A stretch of DNA of 64,000 nucleotides from Olivibacter oleidegradans (GCF_042432805.1 NZ_JBHLWO010000001.1:1612001-1676000); one strand, 5' to 3'. Counted from the first letter of the stretch, positions 44,938 to 55,203 are shown. The notes: generated by a model from the letters alone, not told the origin. Numbers and translations are program-made.

Positions 44938-47900
44938 ATGAAATTCAATTTACCAAGCACGCCCAAACTGCTCATTTGTTCGCTAGCGGTGCTGTACCAG
45001 CTCGGACTACCGATAAGCGCGTCGGCTTCGGTTGGGAACGGAGCCCTGACTACCGCTGCGCACGCAGATGCCGTTTCCGTCAACCGGCAGGCTATCTCTA
45101 TTCAGGGCGTGGTAACTTCGGCCACCGATGGCCGGCCGTTCCCTGGTGTTAGTATTAAAGTTAAAGAAAACGGAAGCACCACTACGACCTCCATGAACGG
45201 TACCTTCCGTATTGAAGTACCCGATGAACAAGCAATTCTCGTATTCACGTTTGTCGGTTATAAAGAAGAGGAAGTACGCGTAGGTAGCCAACGTATGTTG
45301 CGCGTGGCCTTGGAAGAACGGACGGAAGGGCTGGATGAGGTGGTGGTTACCGCCTTAGGCATCAAGCGTTCGACACGCTCATTGGGCTACTCGGTAGGGG
45401 AGTTGAGCAGCAAGGATATTAACAAAGTGGCACAGGATAATGTACTCAATAGCATTACCGGTAAGGTGCCAGGCGTTAGTATCAGCTCTACGGGCTCAAC
45501 CGGTTCTTCCGTTAGCATGGTCATTCGGGGAGCAAAATCCTTGAGTTCGGATAACCAACCGCTCTTCGTAGTGGATGGTGTACCGATTGCCAACACGATT
45601 AATAATGTCAGTCAGGTAGGTACCGACAACAACGTAGATTATGGTAATGCCTTGGCCAGCCTGAATCCAGATGATATTGAAAGCATTTCGATCTTGAAAG
45701 GGCCGAGTGCCGCGGCGCTCTATGGTTCACGGGCGGGCAATGGCGTGGTATTGATCACCACCAAAAGTGGTAGCGGTTTAGATAAGGTGCAAATTAATGT
45801 GACCAGCAATACGGTATTCGATGTGCCGTACAAATACCTGGATATGCATCATCGCTTCGCCGCAGGGGTTATTCCTTTTACGCCGGAAAGTACTCCTAAT
45901 GGGACGCTCACCATTGAAGAAGGATCGGCAGGCGCTTTAGGCCCCGAACTTGACCGTGGCTATCAAGCCATTCAATGGAACAGTCCGCTAGACGCGGAGG
46001 GTAACCCTGTCGCCATGCCGTTGGTCTCTCATCCGAACAATATCAAAGAATTTGTACAAACGGGTATTACCTCTATTAATGGGGTGTCCATCGCTAACAA
46101 TACGGAGAAGATTACTTATCGGATTTCTTATTCTAATATGATGAATCGAGGCCTTATTCCGAATAGCGATCTGAGTCGGAATTCACTGAACCTCAATAGC
46201 AGCTTGAAATTGACCGATAAACTTAAGCTCAGCTCGCAAATTGATTTCAGTCGTAATGGCTCTGATAATCGGCCCGCAGGTAACCGAGGTACCAATCCCC
46301 TTCAATGGGCTTATGCCGTAGCACCTCATATTAATATTTTGGATTTAAAAGACTATTGGCTGCCCGGACAAGAGGGGGTGGTGCAGCGTTCGCAAAGTTT
46401 GGGCGACTATGATAACCCGTATTTTCTGGCCTATGAAGTGAACAATGCCTTTAAGCGCGATCGCGTTTTCGGTAATATACGTGCCGATTGGCAAATTACG
46501 CCCGAAATAAGTTTAATGGGACGCTATGCACTCGATCTTTATCACGAAAAGAGAGAAACCAAAGTTCCGTATAGCTATTCCAATGATCCGAAAGGAGCCT
46601 ACGGTATCACTAACTTAAATAACCTGGAACAGAATATTGATTTCCTCGCTAGTTATCAGAAACGCTTTAACGATGTGAGCTTTAATACGTCAATAGGCGG
46701 AAACACCCGCTATCAGCGCAATGAAAATGTCATCAATGCCTCGATTAATGGAAGCGGTTTAACAATACCCAACTTATATACCTTATCCAATATCGCTCCG
46801 ACAAGTTTACGTTACAACAGTTACATCGGTGAAAAAGCCATTCACAGTATATATGGATTAATTAACGTAGGTTACAAAGATTTCATTTATCTGGATTTAA
46901 CTGCGCGAAACGATTGGTCGAGCACCTTGCCAAAAAACAATCGTTCCTATTTTTACCCTTCCGCCTCCTTAAGTGTATTATTGAATGATGCTTTTAAATT
47001 ACCCGATCAGATCGATCTGTTGAAATTGCGCGGTGGCTGGGCGAGAGCCGGTAATGACACGAGTCCCTATAACTTGATCAACGTTTTACAAAATATGGAC
47101 CCCTGGGGTAATGTGGTTCGCCTTGGCTCTTCGAGCGCTTTACTCATCCCCGACCTGAAGCCGGAGCAAAGTACATCCTACGAAGGTGGTTTGGATTTTG
47201 CCTTATTTAATAATCGATTACGTTTTGCCGGCACCTATTATAAAGTGGATAATCGGAACCAGATTATTCCCATTCAATTGCCCAGCTCCAGTGGTTATAC
47301 CTCTAAAAACATCAATGCCGGCTTATTGGTAAGCAAAGGGTGGGAACTCAGTTTAGGCGGCACACCGATCAAGTCGACCAACTGGAATTGGGATATCAAT
47401 GTCAACTGGTCGAGAAACAGAACACGCATTATGGAATTATCAGATGGCTTGGAATACTATGAGTTATGGTCGGACGCCAAGGGCGGTGCCCGTACCTATA
47501 TAGGGGATGAAATTGGTGATCTCTACGATGCGGAACTCGTTACAGTGAAAGACGTTAATTCGCCTTATTATGGTTATCCGATCCTCGACGAAAATGGCTC
47601 CTGGCAGAGTATATCGATGACCAATACACGCACCAAAATCGGTAATTTCAATCCCGATTTTAGCATCGGCTTACAGTCGGGCCTTAGCTATAAACGCTTT
47701 AGCCTGAATTTCTCACTCGAATGGCGTAAAGGAGGCAAATTCGTTTCCCAAACCTATCGCTATTATGAATCGGACATGAAAACGCAGCGCTTCCTTGACC
47801 AGCTGATCAATCCAAATGGTATGAGCGGGCAAGCGCTACGTGATTACCTGGTGAACAATGACCTGGTGGTTGTGCGTGGCAACCAGTTCCGCATTGTGGG

Positions 47901-48378
47901 CGGACCAACCCCCGAAAGCGGTGGGCTTCCTTTTACAATGGAAGGGCAGACCTATAACTTCGGCGCTTTTAACCCCGGTGTTATCGCACAATATGATGAC
48001 GATGGCAATATTGTTGGCTATACCGAAAATTTGGGGGGCGAAGGTACTAAAATCATACCCTTGAGCGATAATTACCCTTGGGACTTTATGAGCGCTGCTA
48101 CCTTTGATGCCGACTTTATAAAGCTCCGGGAAATCTCGCTTGGTTATGAGCTACCTGGCAACTTCGTTAAAAAGCTGGGTATGCAATCGGCCAACGCTTC
48201 CATCTACAGTCGTAATATTATCTTATGGACGAAATCGAAAATCGGGATCGACCCCGAAACGGCTTTTCAACCCGGAGCCGGAACACAGGCAGGTACCCAG
48301 TTCAAACAAGGGATTGAACGCTATAATGTAAACCCGTGGGTCATGCCGATCGGTTTCAAAATAGCAGTGGTTTTTTAA
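44938..48378 (+). CDS. SusC/RagA TonB-linked outer membrane transporter
   Basis: 1146 residues. Signal peptide (LLICSLAVLYQLGLPISASAS), then a short linker and a carboxypeptidase-regulatory-like domain (about 55-125, IQGVVTSATDGRPFPGVSIKVKE). The plug starts at DEVVVTALGIKRSTRSLGYS, the RagA-type TonB-box variant, and the barrel ends at VMPIGFKIAVVF. No STN domain. It begins the operon with SusD, the hydrolase/GDPD fusion, the phosphatase remnant and the GH2 enzyme. Confidence 0.95.
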   Translation: MKFNLPSTPKLLICSLAVLYQLGLPISASASVGNGALTTAAHADAVSVNRQAISIQGVVTSATDGRPFPGVSIKVKENGSTTTTSMNGTFRIEVPDEQAILVFTFVGYKEEEVRVGSQRMLRVALEERTEGLDEVVVTALGIKRSTRSLGYSVGELSSKDINKVAQDNVLNSITGKVPGVSISSTGSTGSSVSMVIRGAKSLSSDNQPLFVVDGVPIANTINNVSQVGTDNNVDYGNALASLNPDDIESISILKGPSAAALYGSRAGNGVVLITTKSGSGLDKVQINVTSNTVFDVPYKYLDMHHRFAAGVIPFTPESTPNGTLTIEEGSAGALGPELDRGYQAIQWNSPLDAEGNPVAMPLVSHPNNIKEFVQTGITSINGVSIANNTEKITYRISYSNMMNRGLIPNSDLSRNSLNLNSSLKLTDKLKLSSQIDFSRNGSDNRPAGNRGTNPLQWAYAVAPHINILDLKDYWLPGQEGVVQRSQSLGDYDNPYFLAYEVNNAFKRDRVFGNIRADWQITPEISLMGRYALDLYHEKRETKVPYSYSNDPKGAYGITNLNNLEQNIDFLASYQKRFNDVSFNTSIGGNTRYQRNENVINASINGSGLTIPNLYTLSNIAPTSLRYNSYIGEKAIHSIYGLINVGYKDFIYLDLTARNDWSSTLPKNNRSYFYPSASLSVLLNDAFKLPDQIDLLKLRGGWARAGNDTSPYNLINVLQNMDPWGNVVRLGSSSALLIPDLKPEQSTSYEGGLDFALFNNRLRFAGTYYKVDNRNQIIPIQLPSSSGYTSKNINAGLLVSKGWELSLGGTPIKSTNWNWDINVNWSRNRTRIMELSDGLEYYELWSDAKGGARTYIGDEIGDLYDAELVTVKDVNSPYYGYPILDENGSWQSISMTNTRTKIGNFNPDFSIGLQSGLSYKRFSLNFSLEWRKGGKFVSQTYRYYESDMKTQRFLDQLINPNGMSGQALRDYLVNNDLVVVRGNQFRIVGGPTPESGGLPFTMEGQTYNFGAFNPGVIAQYDDDGNIVGYTENLGGEGTKIIPLSDNYPWDFMSAATFDADFIKLREISLGYELPGNFVKKLGMQSANASIYSRNIILWTKSKIGIDPETAFQPGAGTQAGTQFKQGIERYNVNPWVMPIGFKIAVVF

Positions 48379-48409
48379 CCTAATTAGTTATCCAACAAGA
48401 AATAAAGCC

Positions 48410-50056
48410 ATGAACAACGTAATAAAAACGCCGGTCGCTTACTTACTCTTGATAGCAATACTCTTGTTTTCCTGTAAGAAGCTGGACGATCTGAATGTGA
48501 ATCCCAATGGGGTAGATGAAACGGCGGTGAATCCTAACCTTATTTTGCCAACGATATTGAGCGAAACAGGGAAGCTGTATACCAATTTAGGCTATCAGGA
48601 TATCGCCGGTGTTGTGCAACATACGCAGAAAGATGCTTGGTTTGAAAGCCACAACGATTATGATTGGGCGGGCAGCCAAAGCTGGACAGACTACTACAAT
48701 ATTTTACGTAACACCCAACTTCTCATGAACCGTGCCGAAGAAAGTGGACAGGCCTTTCATCAGGGCGTTGGCTTGGTGATGAAAGCCTATGTCTTTGGGC
48801 TTATTGCCGATTTATGGGGTGATGCGCCTTACACCGATGCGTTAAAAGGGAATTTAAACGACCCACAGTATCTTACGCCCAAATATGATACCCAGGCCGA
48901 TATTTATCATGGCATTTTAGCCGAATTGGAAACCGCTAACAATTTACTCTCGCAACCGGCTTCTTCTTATACGGGTATCGAAGCGGCGGCGGATCTGTTC
49001 TATAATGGTGATCCAGCGGCTTGGCGGCGTTTTGCCAATTCACTGGCCTTGCGTTATTATATGCGTCTTTCGGCTAAGGAAGCCTCTTTTGCGCAGGCAG
49101 GCATAGAGAAAATCGCAACGAATCCGGATCAATACCCGCTGATCTTAGCGGCGGATGAAGATGCTGCGATGAGCTACCCCGGTACCACAAGCGCCAATGC
49201 CTGGCCTAGTAATACCGAGATTGACGATACGGGTGGGTCGAATTTCCGTCGATTGAAGATGTGTGCCACTTTGGTAAACACCTTGCAGCAACTGGATGAT
49301 CCCCGCCTGACGATATGGGCCCAAAAAGTGGAGATTCCTTTGGTTGTTGATGCCACTTTACCCCCGCGCACCGATCGCATTAGCAATGGGAAGCGATACT
49401 TGTCGCCCGATATGGTAGCCAATACCTCCGTTGATACCGATCCGGATTATGTAGGTATTCCGCCTTCTTACTCCAATTTGCCATCCAGTTATAATTTAAA
49501 CCCAACACCGGGGCAGACCTCATTTAATCCCCATGTTTCTTACTTAAACGAGCGCTATCGGAAAGCTTCCGGACCTTTACTAAAGGCACGGCTCCTTTCA
49601 GCAGCCGAGGTGCATTTTATACTGGCTGAGGCTTCACTGAAGGGATGGAATACGGGTAATGCCGCCGAACATTATAATGCGGCCATTGAGGCTTCTTTAG
49701 ATGCCTGGCAGCTAGCCGCCAATTATAATGCGTATATTGAAACAGAAGGAGTTCGTTTTGATGGGTCGCTTGAACAGCTGATTACCCAAAAGTGGATTGC
49801 TAGTTGGACGGCCGCAACGGAGGCTTGGTTCGATTTTCGAAGAACCGGTTACCCTCGGTTGCAAGCGGGGCCGGTAGCGCTTAGGCGGGCCCTTCCCTTG
49901 CGCTTTTATTACATGCAGGATGAAATCAATATGAACGGGCAACATGTACAAGAGGCTTTAGATCGATTATCGACCACCGCTTTTTCACAGGCTGATGGTA
50001 AAAACAGTGCTTGGTCGAAATGCTGGTTGTTACAAGATACCAATAATCCTTACTAA
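48410..50056 (+). CDS. SusD-like outer membrane lipoprotein (SusD-like_2 type)
   Basis: 548 residues. Lipobox LFSC near residue 22, followed by KKLDDLNVNPNGVDETAVNPNLILPTIL, the start typical of the SusD-like_2 subgroup that pairs with RagA-type SusC proteins. The GLIADLWGDAPYTDALKG segment (about 130-147) marks the binding core, and the C-terminus ends near KCWLLQDTNNPY. Partner of the SusC 31 bp upstream; the fusion enzyme begins 13 bp after it. Confidence 0.93.
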   Translation: MNNVIKTPVAYLLLIAILLFSCKKLDDLNVNPNGVDETAVNPNLILPTILSETGKLYTNLGYQDIAGVVQHTQKDAWFESHNDYDWAGSQSWTDYYNILRNTQLLMNRAEESGQAFHQGVGLVMKAYVFGLIADLWGDAPYTDALKGNLNDPQYLTPKYDTQADIYHGILAELETANNLLSQPASSYTGIEAAADLFYNGDPAAWRRFANSLALRYYMRLSAKEASFAQAGIEKIATNPDQYPLILAADEDAAMSYPGTTSANAWPSNTEIDDTGGSNFRRLKMCATLVNTLQQLDDPRLTIWAQKVEIPLVVDATLPPRTDRISNGKRYLSPDMVANTSVDTDPDYVGIPPSYSNLPSSYNLNPTPGQTSFNPHVSYLNERYRKASGPLLKARLLSAAEVHFILAEASLKGWNTGNAAEHYNAAIEASLDAWQLAANYNAYIETEGVRFDGSLEQLITQKWIASWTAATEAWFDFRRTGYPRLQAGPVALRRALPLRFYYMQDEINMNGQHVQEALDRLSTTAFSQADGKNSAWSKCWLLQDTNNPY

Positions 50057-50069
50057 TTAAATTGCGAGA

Positions 50070-52217
50070 ATGAAACAGCGCTTACTGACGGGAATTTTTC
50101 ATGTGTTTTTTTATATAGGGCTCAGTTTTGCCCAAACTGCTGTGACGCCCCAAAATGCGTTGCAGCAGTATCTAAAGAAAGAAGATGATACGTATAGATG
50201 GATCATACACGATACCTTGAGCCTTGGCAACGAGACGAAGGTATATCGCTTGCTACTCACTTCTCAAACCTGGCGAAACATCGTTTGGACGCATCAGCTC
50301 AGTGTAATTGTACCGAAAAATTTAAAGCAAAGTGCTGCCTTATTATTTATCAGTGGCGGTTCGCTGGATAAGGGACAGCCAAGATGGACCGATAAGCAGG
50401 ATGCGTTAACAGTGAACCTAAGCTCCCTTGCAGAAAAAAATGGAGCCTGTGTAGCGCTATTGAAACAAACACCCAACCAACCGCTATTCAATGGGCTGAC
50501 AGAAGATGCGCTCATTTCTTATACCTTTCATCAGTTTCAGAAAGAGGGCGACTACACATGGCCTTTACTTTTTCCCATGGTAAAAAGTGCTGTTAAAGCC
50601 ATGGATGCGGTTACGGAATTCACTGAAAAACATACGATGGTGCCTGCTGATCGTTTTGTGGTGTCAGGCCTTTCCAAACGGGGATGGACAACTTGGCTGA
50701 CAGGGGCCAGTGATCAACGCGTCATAGCAATTGCTCCAATGGTGATTGATGTGCTGAATATGCCCGTAAGTCTGGATTATCAAATTGAAACCTGGAAAGA
50801 ATACAGTGTTGAAATTCAGGATTATGTAAACTTAGGTATTCCGCAGCAGGCAAAAAGTGAAGCCGGCGCTACACTCCTGCAAATGGTTGATCCCTATAGT
50901 TACCGACAGGCGTTGAAAATGCCTAAAATGATTTTTATGGGTACCAACGATCCTTATTGGGTGGTTGATAATATAAAACACTATTACGATAGTATCCCGG
51001 GAACCAATTTGCTGCATTATGTACCTAACGTAGGGCATAATTTGGGAGACGGACAAGATGCCTTTAATGCGTTGAATGCCTTTTTTGCCTTAACGCTCCG
51101 GGATGAAGGATACCCGCCTGCCGAATGGCAAATCAATACTGAAGGGAAGAAAGTAAATTTGGCGTTGAAAATTCTTCCCGATAAGCTACAGGGTATAAAA
51201 GTTTGGGAAGCCTCCTCTAAAGATGCTGACTTACGCAATAATGTATGGTTATTCAGCCAAAAGAACTACGTGGGAAACGAGGCTCAGCTTCATTATTCCT
51301 TTGACTTTCCCAGCGCGGGCTATAAGGCATTTTTTGTGGAGCTGCTCTATCCCGATCCTACGGGAAGCACCTATGGGCAGTCGAGCCGGATCTTTGTAAT
51401 GGATAGCCTTGGATTGGTAGAAAGTCATCAACACGGTCATCTGGAAGCGACGCTGAAGGCTTTGGCGGAACCACATCGGAATAAAATCTTAGTGGCCGCG
51501 CATCGCGGAGTACATCACGAAGTACCGGAAAACTCGCTTGCAGCCATTGAAGCCGCCATTAAACAGGGTGTAGATATTGTTGAAATAGACGTAAAGGTAA
51601 GCAGCGATGGTATTCCTTTCTTGATGCATGATCAAACCATCGACCGCACAACGAATGGAAAGGGGGATGCGGAAGGCTTTACTTTTCAGGCGCTAAGCCG
51701 ATTACAGTTGAAGCACCGGGGCAAACAAACCAGCTACCATATTCCCACCTTGGAAGAAGCTTTACAGCTCGCAAAGGGGAAAATTGTACTGGATCTGGAT
51801 CTTAAAACAGATAAGTTGGATCCCATCCTGCATACCGTTGCCAAAGTAAAAGCACAGCGGGAAGTGATCTTTTTCGACAGTGATTACAAGCAGTTGGCAA
51901 AAGTAAAGGCTGCCAACTCCTCACTTAAACTAATGCCGAGATCACATGATCTAAAAGAAGCCGACAAAGCGCTCGCGCTGTTTGAGCCAAGCATTGTGCA
52001 CCTGGACGAAAGTTTTTATACCAATACCGTAACAGCTCATATCAAAAACAAGGGTGCCAACGTTTGGATGAATACCTTGGGTGATCTGGATAAAATGATC
52101 GCACAACAAGCGGACCTAAGCGAGTTGGACAAGTTTCTTGCAAAAGGCGCCAATATTATACAAACAGACGAGCCCGAAAAACTATTACGCTATCTCAACG
52201 GTAAAGAGAAGCGATAA
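50070..52217 (+). CDS. Fusion of a PhoPQ-related alpha/beta hydrolase and a glycerophosphodiester phosphodiesterase
   Basis: 715 residues with a signal peptide (IFHVFFYIGLSFAQ). Residues about 20-440 match the PhoPQ-activated pathogenicity-related family: LLFISGGS, nucleophile Ser202 in VSGLSKRG, acid Asp in GTNDPYWVVDN, and His in VPNVGHNLGDGQ. Residues about 472-710 are a GDPD domain with AHRG (His478, Arg479), Glu505 and Asp507 in EIDVKVS, and His520 in LMHDQT. The GDPD half should release a glycerol or sugar phosphate from a diester; the hydrolase half is of unknown substrate but probably an esterase or peptidase. The two activities in one exported chain, inside a SusC/SusD operon, point to a compound substrate. 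Confidence 0.85.
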   Translation: MKQRLLTGIFHVFFYIGLSFAQTAVTPQNALQQYLKKEDDTYRWIIHDTLSLGNETKVYRLLLTSQTWRNIVWTHQLSVIVPKNLKQSAALLFISGGSLDKGQPRWTDKQDALTVNLSSLAEKNGACVALLKQTPNQPLFNGLTEDALISYTFHQFQKEGDYTWPLLFPMVKSAVKAMDAVTEFTEKHTMVPADRFVVSGLSKRGWTTWLTGASDQRVIAIAPMVIDVLNMPVSLDYQIETWKEYSVEIQDYVNLGIPQQAKSEAGATLLQMVDPYSYRQALKMPKMIFMGTNDPYWVVDNIKHYYDSIPGTNLLHYVPNVGHNLGDGQDAFNALNAFFALTLRDEGYPPAEWQINTEGKKVNLALKILPDKLQGIKVWEASSKDADLRNNVWLFSQKNYVGNEAQLHYSFDFPSAGYKAFFVELLYPDPTGSTYGQSSRIFVMDSLGLVESHQHGHLEATLKALAEPHRNKILVAAHRGVHHEVPENSLAAIEAAIKQGVDIVEIDVKVSSDGIPFLMHDQTIDRTTNGKGDAEGFTFQALSRLQLKHRGKQTSYHIPTLEEALQLAKGKIVLDLDLKTDKLDPILHTVAKVKAQREVIFFDSDYKQLAKVKAANSSLKLMPRSHDLKEADKALALFEPSIVHLDESFYTNTVTAHIKNKGANVWMNTLGDLDKMIAQQADLSELDKFLAKGANIIQTDEPEKLLRYLNGKEKR

Positions 52218-52229
52218 AAAAACAAGAAA

Positions 52230-52530
52230 ATGAATAAAAGATTTCTATTTTTCTTCCTTTGCGGCTTTTATTGCTACAGCTGCTTTGCACAGACGGAGGC
52301 GCTTAAACGACCAAAACTAGTAGTGGGCTTGGTTGTCGACCAAATGCGCAGGGATTACCTTTATCGTTTTTATGATCGCTATGGAGAAGGCGGCTTCAAA
52401 CGCATATTACGAACCGGTTTTAGCCACGGGAATGACAGACATTCGGCCTACGTTGGCAGCACTATTACATATACAAGAACCCAACGGGAATGTTGGCCAC
52501 CCGTTGATTGATTTATTAAACCTACCCTAA
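52230..52530 (+). pseudogene. Internally deleted alkaline phosphatase (PafA-like) remnant
   Basis: A signal peptide and the conserved start of PafA-type phosphatases (KRPKLVVGLVVDQMRRDYLYRF and FYDRYGEGGFKRILRTGF) are intact to about residue 70. After the sequence for GFSHG the reading frame turns to nonsense and stops at 52511. In the +1 frame the next bases encode MTDIRPTLAALLHIQEPNG and GHPLIDLLNLP, ending TAA at 52530. That is the usual C-terminus of the same family, so roughly 450 residues are missing and the join is out of frame. The old stop overlaps the next ATG (TAATG), showing former coupling to the GH2 gene. Confidence 0.8.
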
Positions 52531-55202
52531 TGACGTCTTTTTCGACTGTATTGAAATTACAATTTGGCCTCCTAGCTTGTCTGCTAACGGCTAGCTGCAG
52601 GCAAGCTTCAACCGCATTGCCTATTGCCGAAAATGTGCTCGATTCAGGCTGGGTGATGGCTCCGAGCCAAGTGGTCGGCGACGAAGTGGACAAGGTATTG
52701 GAACACACGGCGGAAAATGATTGGTATCCGGCCTTGGTACCAGGCACCGTGCTTGGGGCATTGGTAGAAGCAGGTGTTTACCCCGATCCTTTTATAGGCA
52801 CGCGCATGGATAGTATTCCTGCGCAAGTCTTTCAATCACCTTGGTGGTTCAAAAAGTCGTTGTATATCCATAACTTAAATTCGGAAGAACAGGTCATCCT
52901 TTATTTAGACGGCATCAACTATCGCGCGGATATTTGGCTTAACCAGCAGTTAATTGCCGATAAGGACAGCATCTACGGTGCCTTCCGACAATTTGCGTTG
53001 CCGGTGAGCCGCGCCATTAAAGAAGGCGAAAACCAACTGCTCATTAAGATTTATCCACCACAGGTGCGCGATTTTTATATGGGCTTCGTAGACTGGGCGC
53101 CCACACCGGCCGATCACTTTATGGGCATCTTTCGCGATATCCGGCTGAAGCGCAGCGGATCCGTTTTTATAGAAGACGTTTTTGTTGAGAGCGACTTTGA
53201 TGTTTGCGATACCAGCAATGCGGAACTCAAGGCGCAAGTTGCATTAAGAAATGCAAGCGACAGGCCCGAGCAAATCACCTTGGCCCTTCGTATTGCCGGC
53301 CAGCAGCTAAAAAAACAGATCGTTCTCGAACCCTTCGCCCATCGGATAGTTTCGTTTGACCATCGTGACTTCCCACAGCTTCAAATAAAAAATCCAAAGC
53401 TCTGGTGGCCTAATGGCTTAGGAGCACCATCTCTTTATAAAGCAGCTGTAAAACTCTACAATAAAAACCAAGAGCTTTCTGATAGCAACTACCTCACGTT
53501 CGGGATCCGCAAAATCGAAACTTATCGAAACAGCAACCAGGGGCGACATTATAAAATAAACGGTCGTGATATACTCATCAAAGCTGCGGGTTGGGTAGAT
53601 GATCTTTTTTTGCGTTATCTTCCCGATAAAGATCGTGCACAAATTCAATATGTGCAGGATATGGGGCTTAACGCCCTTCGTTTGGAAGGGGTATGGGCTA
53701 ATAATCAGCATCTATACGATCTTTGTGACCAGTACGGCATTCTAGTGATGCCCGGATGGAGCTGCCAATGGGAGTGGCCGGATTATTTGGGTCTGCCACT
53801 CGAGATGAAAGCAGGGGACGAAAACCTGCCCATCAATGAAGGGGTTGAGCGCTACGCCATCAAGCTGATGCCGAAAGAAAAAGATTTATTAGCGACTTAT
53901 TTCCGCGATCAGGTCAAATGGTTGCGCAACCATCCAAGTATTCTCACCTGGCTTGGTGGAAGTGATGCCATGCCTCCTCCCGATCTGGAACAACGTTATC
54001 TGGACACCTTGGCAAAATATGCGCCTACTACGTCGTTTCTGATCTCTGCGGGTGAGTTTACCAGTACAATATCGGGAAAATCGGGCATGAAAATGAACGG
54101 ACCCTATCAATACGTGCCTCCCGTATACTGGTACGAGGACAAAAAATTAGGAGGTGCCTACGGTTTCAACTCGGAGGTCGGTCCAGGCCCACAAATCCCG
54201 CCCATTAAAAGCATCGAAAAAATGATTCCACCGGCATACCGTTGGCCGGCTGACAATGCGGTATGGAACTACCACTCCGGACGCAAGGATTTTGCTAGCC
54301 TGTCTATCTACCTAGAGGCCTTGCAAAAGCGATATGGCCCTAGTCCTAATCTGGCAACGCTGGCTTTTAAAGCACAACTGTTAAATTATGAGGCGATTCG
54401 CCCAATGTTTGAAGCACATGTTATGAATAGAAAACAGGCAGGAGGTGTGGTTCAGTGGATGTTAAACTCGCCTTGGCCCGAATTTTACTGGCAGCTATAT
54501 GATTATTACCTGATGCCAAATGCTGCTTACTTTGGTACGAAGAAGGCCTTGCAACCCATCCTCCCCTTATATAACTATCATGATAGATCGATTTACCTCA
54601 GTAATGATACGCGGCAAGATTTACGGAAACACCAATTGCTTGTACAAGTATACAATCTGCAGTCACAGTTGATCAGCCGGCAGGTAATACCAATTGATCA
54701 AATGAAAGCAAATCATGTTGTTAAGCTTATAAAGGTTCCATCAGGCAAGCAAGAGCCGGTCACTTTCCTGCATTTAGCCGTTTTGAATGAGCATGGACAA
54801 GCCGTAGCCGACAATTTTTATTGGCTGAGTGCGCAGATGGACACACTGGATTGGAACACCTATTCTTGGTTTTATACACCGAGCAAGGAATTTGCAAATT
54901 TTCGTCCCTTATCTGAATTACCGCCTGTTAAGCTCGAAATGGCTAAGAAATTTTTACGGAATGAAGGAGCCTATCAAGTATGGCAAATAACACTAAAGAA
55001 CACAAGTGACAAGCTTTCCTTTTTCAACGAATTACAGTTAATGAATGAGTCATTGACGGATAATGTATTGCCTGTTTTATGGTCTGATAATTACCTTTCT
55101 CTTCTCCCATATGAGGTTAAAATGATCACGGTCCGTTATCCAGAGGATCAGAACGCCCGGATTCAATTGCAATCGGTCAATGGGGAAGTAAAGATATTTT
55201 AG
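52530..55202 (+). CDS. Glycoside hydrolase family 2, exo-beta-D-glucosaminidase-like lipoprotein
   Basis: 890 residues. Lipobox LTASC near residue 24. N-terminal GH2 sugar-binding jelly roll (about 45-215: WYPALVPGTVLGALVEAG, WWFKKSLYI), an immunoglobulin-like domain, then the TIM barrel (about 330-660). Two features match chitosan exo-glucosaminidases such as CsxA: LGGSDAMP with Asp479 in the acid/base position and FNSEVGPGPQIPP with Glu549 as nucleophile, at nearly the same spacing. Beta-sandwich domains follow. It should release terminal GlcN or a related sugar; a mannosidase-like activity is the alternative. Its ATG overlaps the stop of the phosphatase remnant, and its stop lies 1 bp from the convergent XylR-like gene. 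Confidence 0.82.
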   Translation: MTSFSTVLKLQFGLLACLLTASCRQASTALPIAENVLDSGWVMAPSQVVGDEVDKVLEHTAENDWYPALVPGTVLGALVEAGVYPDPFIGTRMDSIPAQVFQSPWWFKKSLYIHNLNSEEQVILYLDGINYRADIWLNQQLIADKDSIYGAFRQFALPVSRAIKEGENQLLIKIYPPQVRDFYMGFVDWAPTPADHFMGIFRDIRLKRSGSVFIEDVFVESDFDVCDTSNAELKAQVALRNASDRPEQITLALRIAGQQLKKQIVLEPFAHRIVSFDHRDFPQLQIKNPKLWWPNGLGAPSLYKAAVKLYNKNQELSDSNYLTFGIRKIETYRNSNQGRHYKINGRDILIKAAGWVDDLFLRYLPDKDRAQIQYVQDMGLNALRLEGVWANNQHLYDLCDQYGILVMPGWSCQWEWPDYLGLPLEMKAGDENLPINEGVERYAIKLMPKEKDLLATYFRDQVKWLRNHPSILTWLGGSDAMPPPDLEQRYLDTLAKYAPTTSFLISAGEFTSTISGKSGMKMNGPYQYVPPVYWYEDKKLGGAYGFNSEVGPGPQIPPIKSIEKMIPPAYRWPADNAVWNYHSGRKDFASLSIYLEALQKRYGPSPNLATLAFKAQLLNYEAIRPMFEAHVMNRKQAGGVVQWMLNSPWPEFYWQLYDYYLMPNAAYFGTKKALQPILPLYNYHDRSIYLSNDTRQDLRKHQLLVQVYNLQSQLISRQVIPIDQMKANHVVKLIKVPSGKQEPVTFLHLAVLNEHGQAVADNFYWLSAQMDTLDWNTYSWFYTPSKEFANFRPLSELPPVKLEMAKKFLRNEGAYQVWQITLKNTSDKLSFFNELQLMNESLTDNVLPVLWSDNYLSLLPYEVKMITVRYPEDQNARIQLQSVNGEVKIF

Positions 55203-55203
55203 T

